This document shows positions 6,815 to 12,647 of a DNA stretch of 18,073 bases, piece after piece. Numbering within the stretch: position 1 is the stretch's first letter; every line of letters begins with the position of its first letter. A model generated the notes under the pieces. The model was not told the origin of the DNA, did not search any database, and saw nothing but the letters and a program-made list of their open reading frames with translations. The stretch is from Deltaproteobacteria bacterium (GTDB lineage: Bacteria; Desulfobacterota; Dissulfuribacteria; Dissulfuribacterales; S140-46). Location: NCBI GenBank assembly GCA_015491585.1, contig WFVQ01000128.1, positions 1-18,073 of the forward strand. Reading direction: 5' to 3'. The position numbers were made by a program, and so were the translations under genes.

Positions 6815-7986
6815 TGAAACGGGTAGATCTCGAGATGATAATCGAGAAGATGCTGGACGCCCATCCCAGGATCTCCGACCTCAACTTCACCGTGGGCCGT
6901 CCGTTCCAGGTTGCGGCCGACGGGCTGCTTCACCAGGTCCCTATAGAGCTGGGCACCTCGGTGCTGACCCCCTTTCAGACGGAGCAGATAGCCCTCACCC
7001 TCATCGACAACAACCAGAGGCTGCTCTACGACCTCAACAAGCACGGTTCCTGCGATTTCTCGTGGCACCTGCCAGAGGGCCCCAGGTTCCGTGTCAACGT
7101 CTTTCTCCAGAAGGGCGTGCCCTCCATAGTCATGAGGAAACTGGAGACGAAGGTCCCGACCATCGACGAGCTGGGCCTGCCCGAATGCTTCAGGAAGATG
7201 GCGAGGGAGAAGAACGGGATCATCTTGTTCGTAGGTGCCACTGGAACTGGTAAGACCACAAGCATGGCGGCCATTCTGGAGGAGATCAACGAGCATGAGC
7301 CGCTCCACATAGTCACCCTGGAAGATCCGGTGGAATACGTCCATCAGCACAATAAGGCCACCTTTAATCAGCGGGAGCTGGGGATGGACTTCGACTCCTA
7401 CAGCAACGGCCTCCGCGCCGCGTTGCGTCAGGCGCCCAATGTCATACTCGTCGGCGAGATCAGGGACCGGGAGACCATGGAGATCGCCCTAAACGCGGCC
7501 GAGACAGGACACCTGGTCTTCAGCACCCTGCATACGGTCAACGCTGGTCACACCATTCACAGGATCTTGGGAATGTTCTCGACAGAGGAGGAACGCCAGA
7601 TCCGTTCCAGGGTGGCCGACGCCCTCAGGTGGGTAGTGGCCCAGAGGCTGGTCCCCAAGGTGCAGGGCGGCCGCGTGGCCATATTCGAGATCATGCAGAA
7701 CAACATCCGCGTCAAGGACGTCATCGTAAACGGCGAGAGGGAGGGGAAGACCTTCTACGAGATCATCGATTCCGGCCAGGCCTACGACATGCAGACCTTC
7801 GACCAGCACCTCGCCAGGCTGTTCGAGGAGGGGGTCATCAACGAGGAGACCGCCCTGGCGTATGCGAGCTCCAGGGCCAAGGTGCGGCAGAGCATCGATA
7901 TGATAAAGAGCAAGAGGGGCGAGGAGACCTCTGACATCCACGGCCTTACCATCGACCAGGAATGGGACGTGAAACGGGGGGTGTGA
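6814..7986 (+). CDS. Second PilT-family retraction ATPase (PilT2/PilU-like)
   Basis: A paralogue of the upstream PilT; likely an accessory retraction ATPase working with it, as PilU does in other bacteria. The 390-residue protein has SDLNFTVGRPFQV in place of the PilT N-terminal block, Walker A GATGTGKTT (141-149), Asp box VTLEDPVEY (167-175), Walker B PNVILVGEIRD (208-218) and His box GHLVFSTLHT (232-241). The AIRNLIRE-type motif is replaced by NNIRVKDVIVNGE (296-308), and a C-terminal tail of about 50 residues ends in a charged stretch. Two adjacent ATGs (6811 and 6814) are both possible; 6814 lies seven bases after GGAGG (6802-6806) and overlaps the pilT stop by one base, so I prefer it. 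PilU identity is inferred from adjacency and C-terminal divergence; a general PilT paralogue is the safe call. Confidence 0.9.
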   Translation: MKRVDLEMIIEKMLDAHPRISDLNFTVGRPFQVAADGLLHQVPIELGTSVLTPFQTEQIALTLIDNNQRLLYDLNKHGSCDFSWHLPEGPRFRVNVFLQKGVPSIVMRKLETKVPTIDELGLPECFRKMAREKNGIILFVGATGTGKTTSMAAILEEINEHEPLHIVTLEDPVEYVHQHNKATFNQRELGMDFDSYSNGLRAALRQAPNVILVGEIRDRETMEIALNAAETGHLVFSTLHTVNAGHTIHRILGMFSTEEERQIRSRVADALRWVVAQRLVPKVQGGRVAIFEIMQNNIRVKDVIVNGEREGKTFYEIIDSGQAYDMQTFDQHLARLFEEGVINEETALAYASSRAKVRQSIDMIKSKRGEETSDIHGLTIDQEWDVKRGV

Positions 7987-7987
7987 G

Positions 7988-8659
7988 ATGGAGATAGTCT
8001 GCGACGGATGCGGAAAGAAGTATGTGATTCCCGATGACAAGATCCCTGCCACCGGAGCGGTGGCGGTAACCTGCAAGGGGTGCGGGAACAGGATCACCAT
8101 CAAGGGTGGCGGCGCAGTCCAGTCAGGAGGCGGCGGCGAGGCCGGAACAGGGAGGGAGCGCAAGGAGGGGGTGCTTTCTCCAGAGGTGCGGGACAAGGTG
8201 ATGGAGTTCTTCAGGCCCGGGATCAAGACAGCCCTCTGGTACTGCCCCCAGGCCAAGGCCGCGGACGAGATAGCGCGGCAGCTCAAGCAGCTTGGCTTCG
8301 AGGCCAGGGAGGTGAAGGAGTTCAATGAGCTGGCCGCGCGGCTGCGCTACCACAGCTATGATCTTATCCTCCTCTACCAAGACGCCCACGAGGTGGACGA
8401 GGACCTCCAGGGCATACTCGACTTCATCAACTCCATGTCCCTTGACGAGAGGAGGCGGATATTCGTGATACTCATACACCTCTCCGGCAACCGGGTGGAC
8501 GAGATGCAGGCCTTCCTCAGGGGAGTGGACCTCACGTTAAATCCAATAGACCTGGCCAGGCTCAGGGAGATCGTGCCGTATGAGATGGACAAGAAGAAGG
8601 GGTTCTACAAGCGGTTCCTGGAGATAAAGGAGAAGGTGGCCAGCGAGGCGGCCATCTGA
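7988..8659 (+). CDS. MJ0042-type zinc-ribbon protein with degenerate receiver-like domain, function unknown
   Basis: No function is recognised. The 223 residues begin with an MJ0042-like zinc ribbon, CDGC at 5-8 and CKGC at 29-32, followed by a Gly-rich linker (about 39-55) and a C-terminal alpha/beta region from about 77. That region resembles a response-regulator receiver: a strand with IKTALWYC, helix AADEIARQLKQLGF, a strand YDLILLY (124-130), a strand IFVILIH (158-164), and TLNPIDLARLREIV (183-196). Where a receiver would carry its phosphorylated Asp this one has Tyr130, and the conserved Lys-Pro is Asn-Pro, so it is probably not phosphorylated. It starts one base after the stop of the second PilT-like gene with a G-rich ribosome site, and galU follows after 11 bases. 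A pilus-related regulatory or docking role is a guess from position. Confidence 0.8.
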   Translation: MEIVCDGCGKKYVIPDDKIPATGAVAVTCKGCGNRITIKGGGAVQSGGGGEAGTGRERKEGVLSPEVRDKVMEFFRPGIKTALWYCPQAKAADEIARQLKQLGFEAREVKEFNELAARLRYHSYDLILLYQDAHEVDEDLQGILDFINSMSLDERRRIFVILIHLSGNRVDEMQAFLRGVDLTLNPIDLARLREIVPYEMDKKKGFYKRFLEIKEKVASEAAI

Positions 8660-8670
8660 GCGGGGGCGAC

Positions 8671-9546
8671 ATGAAACTCGAGGTTACCAAGGCTGTGGTG
8701 CCGGTGGCCGGTCTGGGCACCAGGTTTTTGCCGGCCACCAAGGTGATTCCCAAGGAGATGCTGACTGTGGTGGACAGACCCACCATCCAGTACATCGTGG
8801 AGGAGGTGGTGGCCTCCGGGATCAAGGAGATCGTGCTGGTGACCGCGTCTGGCAAGTCCGCCATAGAGGATCACTTCGACTACTCCTTCGAGCTCGAGAC
8901 CTTCCTGGCCCAGAAGGGGAAGCTGGATCTGCTCAGGGAGGTGCGCCACATATCCCGTCTAATAGATGTGGTCTCGGTACGCCAGAAGGAGCCCCTTGGG
9001 CTGGGGCATGCGGTGAAGGTCACCGAACCGGTGGTTGGGGACCAGCCTTTCGTAGTAGTCCTTGGCGACGACCTCGTGGAGTCCGAGGTCCCTTGCGTCT
9101 ATCAGATGCTTCAGGTCTTCGGCAGGTTCGAGGAGTCGGTGGTTGCGGTCCAGCGCGTGCCGGCGGAAGAGACTCATCGCTACGGCATTGTCGAGGGCGA
9201 AGAGGTGGCTGAAGGGGTGTTCAAGGTGACCAGGCTGATCGAAAAGCCTGCTCCGGGCACTACTGACTCCAATCTCGCCATCATCGGCAGATACGTTCTC
9301 CATCCCCATATCTATTCCTGTCTCTCGCGCACGCTTCCCGGCGTGGGGGGGGAGATCCAGTTGACCGATGCCCTGGAGATCATGCGGCGTGAGCGGGGAC
9401 TCTACGCCTATGTCTTCCAGGGCAACCGTTACGACGCCGGGGATAAGTTCGGATATCTCCAGGCCACGGTCAACTTTGCCCTGGACCATCCCGAGCTGGG
9501 AGCCAGGTTCCGCGAGTATCTGAAAGAACTCCTGAATGATGGTTGA
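8671..9546 (+). CDS. galU: UTP--glucose-1-phosphate uridylyltransferase GalU
   Basis: Makes UDP-glucose from UTP and glucose-1-phosphate, feeding LPS, capsule and exopolysaccharide synthesis; cytoplasmic. The 291 residues match the usual GalU length. Motifs seen: the nucleotide-binding start VVPVAGLGTRFLPATK (9-24) followed by VIPKEM, the QKEPLGLGHAV block (105-115), LGDD (131-134) with a metal-binding Asp, HRYGIVEG (169-176), RLIEKP (188-193), GEIQLTDAL (227-235), and RYDAGDKFGYL (253-263). It lies 11 bases after the zinc-ribbon gene with a GGGGG-rich but imperfect ribosome site, and its end overlaps priA by 11 bases. The assignment is secure; the link to the pilus genes is positional only. 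Confidence 0.96.
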   Translation: MKLEVTKAVVPVAGLGTRFLPATKVIPKEMLTVVDRPTIQYIVEEVVASGIKEIVLVTASGKSAIEDHFDYSFELETFLAQKGKLDLLREVRHISRLIDVVSVRQKEPLGLGHAVKVTEPVVGDQPFVVVLGDDLVESEVPCVYQMLQVFGRFEESVVAVQRVPAEETHRYGIVEGEEVAEGVFKVTRLIEKPAPGTTDSNLAIIGRYVLHPHIYSCLSRTLPGVGGEIQLTDALEIMRRERGLYAYVFQGNRYDAGDKFGYLQATVNFALDHPELGARFREYLKELLNDG

Positions 9547-11617
9547 TCCTTCTGCCGGGGGCGCGCCGCTGCTAGAGGTGGCCGTTCCCCTGAAGATCGA
9601 CCGTCTTCTCACTTACCGCGCCGATCCTTGCGCAGAGGTGCCGTTGCCGGGGACCAGGGTGGTGGTCCCGGTAGGCCGGCGGATGGTTGCCGGCGTGGTG
9701 TGGCGCGGATGTGACCGCGTGCCAGAGGGAGTTGTGGTGAAGGAGATCGACCGGGTCCTGGACGCGGAGCCCCTTCTGCCCGGCTGGTTCATGGGCTTCG
9801 TGGAGCGGGTGGCGGGATATTATCTCTATCCGTTGGGCCTGGCGGTCAAGGAGGCCCTGCCGCCTGGGCTGCTGGCGGCCAAGGAATCCGGCCTGGACCT
9901 GGTAATCTCTGGAGACGCCACTAAGGCCCCGGACCTGGAGGCCCTGCCGGCTAGCCCCCCTTCATCACTGACCTCCGTCCAGGAGGAGGCCCTGGGCGTC
10001 ATAATCCCCTTGATCCGGCAGCGCGCTTTCTCTCCTGTGGTGCTCCACGGTGTCACTGGCAGCGGCAAGACAGAGGTCTATCTCAGGGCGGTGGCCGCAG
10101 CATTGGAGATGGGCAGGCGCGCCCTGGTCCTGGTGCCTGAGATCGCCTTGACGGCCCAGGCCGTGGGATGGTTCCAGGAGAGGTTCGGGGCAGGGGTGGC
10201 GGTCCTCCACAGCCGGATGGCCAGGGGGCAGAGGCTCCACCAGTGGCGCCGGATAAGGCGCGGCGGGGCCCAGGTGATCCTGGGCACCAGGAGCGCGGTG
10301 TTCGCCCCTGTTGAAGATCTGGGCGTAGTCGTGGTGGACGAGGAGCATGATCCCTCGTACAAGCAGGAGGAGAAGCTCCCTTACAACGCCAGGGACCTGG
10401 CCCTGATGCTGGGCAGGCAGTGGAGCTGTCCAGTGGTGCTCGGATCGGCCACTCCCTCCCTTACCAGCTATCACCGCGCCCTTAGCGGCGAGTGGAGGCT
10501 GGTCTCCATGCCGCAGAGGGTGGAGGAAGGCGGCCTGCCTGAGGTGGAGTTGGTGGAGGCCAGGGAACGGGATGGGGACAGCAGGGGGCCTAGGTGGCTG
10601 TCCCGTCCGCTCTTTCAGGAGATGGAGGCCACTCTCGGCCGCGGGGAGCAGGTGCTTCTCTTCGTGAACCGCCGCGGATTTGCGCCGTACGTGGTCTGCC
10701 AGGAGTGCGGCCATGTATTCTCATGCTCCAGGTGCGCGGTGTCATTGACTTGGCACAGGCAGGGGGAGGGGAATGACGGCGTTTTGGTCTGCCACTACTG
10801 CGGATACAAGCGCAGGGCCATGCCCCTGTGCCCTGCGTGCAGCGGAGAGGCGGTCAAGGCGCTGGGATTCGGCACTGAACAGGTGGAGCAGGAGGTGGCG
10901 GCCCTTTTCCCACGGGTGGAAGTGGCCAGGCTCGACCAGGATTCCGGCCGTAGCAGGCGGAGGCTGGAGAGCCTTCTCAAGCGGTTCAGGAATGGAGAGA
11001 TAGGCGTCCTGGTGGGGACCCAGATGGTGGCCAAGGGCCATGACTTCCCTATGTTGACGCTGGTGGGTGTGCTGCTGATAGATTTCACTCTCAACTTCCC
11101 CGAGTACCATGCGGCCGAACGCGCCTTCCAGCTCCTGGTCCAGGTGGCTGGGAGGGCCGGGAGGCACCGCAGTGGCGGAAAGGTGCTAATACAGACCCAC
11201 AGCCCTGGCCACGTGGCCCTGATCCATGCGGCCTCCCACGACTATGCCGGGTTCGCGGAACAGGAGCTGGAGAAGAGGAGGGAGCTGGGTTACCCGCCCT
11301 TCGGCAGGCTTGCACTGGTTCGGTTCAAGGGCAGGGACGCAGAAAAGGTGGCAGCGGCCGCTGCTGAGGTGGCGCGGTTCGCGGCCTCGGCTGCCAAGCA
11401 TCTCGTCGCTTCTCCTGGAGGCCGGGTAGAGGTGCTGGGGCCGGTGCCCGCACCAATCCCCAGGATCAAGGGGATGTACCGGTGGCAACTTCTGTTGAAG
11501 TCGGCGGATCGTCCGGCGCTGAGGGGCGTGGCCAGGGCGGTGCGCGAATACATGGCCGGGAACCGCGTCAGGGGCGTGAGGGCCTCGGTGGACATGGATC
11601 CTCTCACCTTCATGTGA
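9536..11617 (+). CDS. priA: Primosomal protein N' (replication restart helicase PriA), short form
   Basis: Superfamily 2 helicase that recognises stalled forks and reloads the replication machinery. The 693 residues hold an N-terminal 3'-end binding domain (about 12-105), Walker A GVTGSGKTE (172-180), DEEH box in VVVDEEHDPSYKQ (265-277), GSATPS (303-308), eight zinc-binding cysteines in two pairs of CxxC sets (388, 391, 397, 400, 419, 422, 432, 435), KGHDFPMLTLV (500-510), motif VI QVAGRAGR (536-543), and the C-terminal domain with YPPFGRLALVRF. Walker A lies nearly 60 residues earlier than in E. coli PriA, and the 105-148 segment is a short Ala/Pro-rich stretch, so the winged-helix domain seems missing. 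The ATG at 9536 (or 9539) overlaps galU and has no clear ribosome site, implying coupling. Confidence 0.95.
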   Translation: MMVDPSAGGAPLLEVAVPLKIDRLLTYRADPCAEVPLPGTRVVVPVGRRMVAGVVWRGCDRVPEGVVVKEIDRVLDAEPLLPGWFMGFVERVAGYYLYPLGLAVKEALPPGLLAAKESGLDLVISGDATKAPDLEALPASPPSSLTSVQEEALGVIIPLIRQRAFSPVVLHGVTGSGKTEVYLRAVAAALEMGRRALVLVPEIALTAQAVGWFQERFGAGVAVLHSRMARGQRLHQWRRIRRGGAQVILGTRSAVFAPVEDLGVVVVDEEHDPSYKQEEKLPYNARDLALMLGRQWSCPVVLGSATPSLTSYHRALSGEWRLVSMPQRVEEGGLPEVELVEARERDGDSRGPRWLSRPLFQEMEATLGRGEQVLLFVNRRGFAPYVVCQECGHVFSCSRCAVSLTWHRQGEGNDGVLVCHYCGYKRRAMPLCPACSGEAVKALGFGTEQVEQEVAALFPRVEVARLDQDSGRSRRRLESLLKRFRNGEIGVLVGTQMVAKGHDFPMLTLVGVLLIDFTLNFPEYHAAERAFQLLVQVAGRAGRHRSGGKVLIQTHSPGHVALIHAASHDYAGFAEQELEKRRELGYPPFGRLALVRFKGRDAEKVAAAAAEVARFAASAAKHLVASPGGRVEVLGPVPAPIPRIKGMYRWQLLLKSADRPALRGVARAVREYMAGNRVRGVRASVDMDPLTFM

Positions 11618-11627
11618 GGTGGAGAGC

Positions 11628-11651
11628 CGCCTCGCCCCGGGCTTTGAGGCG
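11628..11651. terminator. Weak stem-loop between convergent priA and the heptad-protein gene
   Basis: CGCCTC (11628-11633) pairs with GAGGCG (11646-11651) around a 12-base loop in the 57-base gap between two convergent genes. There is no T-run on either side, so it is not a standard intrinsic terminator. It may slow polymerase or mark a Rho-dependent end; support is slight. Confidence 0.25.
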
Positions 11652-11674
11652 ATGGGCGATTTCCAGGGGGGAAT

Positions 11675-12109
11675 TCAGAGCAGGTTGAAGCTCCTGAGGA
11701 TGGTGGCCAGCTCCCTGTCCTTTTTGGCCTTCTCCCTTAGGGCCAGTATCAGGTCCTTGAGCCGGCCCTCCTTCTCGATCTGCTCCACGGCCTGATTCCT
11801 GGCCTCCCTGATGATGGTCCTCCTGTCCCACCAGGCGTAACCCAGGACGGTGAGCACCAGGGTGGTGAATATGCCGGTGAGCATCCATAGGAACTGGATC
11901 AGGTCGTTGAAGCGGTTATTGACCTGCTCGAACCGCTTGTCCACCTGCTCGAAGCGTTTGTCGATGTAGTATATGATGAACCGCGTGTCCTTGGAGAGGC
12001 CGGTGGGCATGGGGGGCATATCCCCGGGGTCTTCGGCTCCTGCCACCGGCAGCGGAACCAGCAGAGTTGCAACCAGCAGGGCCGCGGTCAAGAGGGTTCC
12101 GGGCTTCAT
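11675..12109 (-). CDS. Small exported membrane protein with tandem coiled-coil heptads, function unknown
   Basis: Not a named family to me. The 144-residue protein has a signal peptide (about 1-25, AVAGA-like cleavage region PVAGA-ED), then a short Pro/Met-rich stretch, then two perfect copies of DKRFEQV (50-56 and 57-63) plus a third imperfect copy, NNRFNDL, forming a heptad coiled coil. A membrane segment follows (about 71-93), then YAWWDRRT and a charged helical tail, probably cytoplasmic, ending in LRSFNLL. The start at 12109 is chosen because AAGGAG lies nine bases upstream; the in-frame ATG at 12118 abuts that AAGGAG with no gap and would be a poor start. If the signal is cleaved, the topology is periplasmic coiled coil and cytoplasmic tail. 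It stands alone with its own promoter-like sequence. A scaffold or sensor-like role is possible but unsupported. Confidence 0.82.
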   Translation of the reverse strand: MKPGTLLTAALLVATLLVPLPVAGAEDPGDMPPMPTGLSKDTRFIIYYIDKRFEQVDKRFEQVNNRFNDLIQFLWMLTGIFTTLVLTVLGYAWWDRRTIIREARNQAVEQIEKEGRLKDLILALREKAKKDRELATILRSFNLL

Positions 12110-12125
12110 GATAGTCATCTCCTTA
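12110..12125 (-). promoter_or_regulatory. Ribosome binding site that fixes the start of the heptad protein
   Basis: On the minus strand AAGGAG (12119-12124) is directly followed by ATG (12118), then nine bases span from the AAGGAG to a second in-frame ATG at 12109. The nine-base spacing is normal; zero spacing is not. This supports 12109 as the start, just before the signal peptide's Met-Lys. Confidence 0.6.
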
Positions 12126-12143
12126 GAAGAAGTCCTTAAAAGA

Positions 12144-12173
12144 ACTCTACATACTCGTTCGCTTCCATGTCAA
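12144..12173 (-). promoter_or_regulatory. Putative sigma70-type promoter of the heptad-protein gene
   Basis: Reading the minus strand, a perfect TTGACA (12173-12168) is followed after 18 bases by TAGAGT (12149-12144, 4 of 6 to TATAAT). Transcription would begin near 12137, giving a leader of about 28 bases to the ATG at 12109. The perfect -35 box makes this the most convincing promoter on this strand, though the -10 is average. Confidence 0.45.
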
Positions 12174-12202
12174 GACACCTGGAATGGCGCTCCGCGGCCC
12201 CG

Positions 12203-12230
12203 TGCACACATTCCTCTGAGCCGTTAAAAT
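12203..12230 (+). promoter_or_regulatory. Possible promoter of the DUF1992 gene
   Basis: TGCACA (12203-12208, 4 of 6) and TAAAAT (12225-12230, 5 of 6) are separated by 16 bases in the gap between two divergent genes. Transcription would start near 12237, about 30 bases before the ATG at 12267. A local AT-rich patch in otherwise GC-rich sequence agrees, but the -35 is weak. Confidence 0.35.
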
Positions 12231-12266
12231 AACATTATCTCGCCGCTGGCATCACGAAGGTGTACC

Positions 12267-12644
12267 ATGTTCGAGAAGGTTGCCGAGCGCAAGATCAGGG
12301 AGGCAATGGAACGGGGCGAGTTCGACCGTCTGGAGGGCAAGGGGCGTCCGCTCCAGTTCGAGGACGACTCCTTCATTCCACCGGATCTCAGGATGGCCTA
12401 CAAGGTGTTGAAGAACGCCGGGTTCCTGCCTCCCGAACTCCTGGCAGAGAAGGAGATCCACGAGGCCGAGGACCTGCTCGCCCACCTCGACGACGAGGAG
12501 GAGCGGTACCGGCAGCTCAAGAAGCTCAATCTCCTGATAACCAAGGCCAACATGCTCCGTTCCCGGCCCATAGAGTTGGAGAAGGACCAAGTCTATTTCC
12601 GCAAGATAGTGGAGCGTGTGAAGGTAAGGAAACGGAGGGGGTGA
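12267..12644 (+). CDS. DUF1992 / DnaJ homologue subfamily C member 28-like protein
   Basis: Conserved small cytoplasmic protein of the DUF1992 family, whose domain is also found in eukaryotic DNAJC28; biochemical role unknown. The 125 residues follow the family pattern: VAERKIREAMERGEFDRLEG (5-24), the KGRPLQ element, PPDLRMAYKVLKNAGFLPPE, then a charged helical second half with LLAEKEIHEAEDLLAHLDDEEE. No J domain is present, as is normal for bacterial members. GAAGG sits six bases before the ATG. It is transcribed divergently from the heptad-protein gene and ends only three bases before the converging helicase stop at 12648. Family membership is confident; function is not inferred. Confidence 0.9.
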   Translation: MFEKVAERKIREAMERGEFDRLEGKGRPLQFEDDSFIPPDLRMAYKVLKNAGFLPPELLAEKEIHEAEDLLAHLDDEEERYRQLKKLNLLITKANMLRSRPIELEKDQVYFRKIVERVKVRKRRG

Positions 12645-12647
12645 GGG

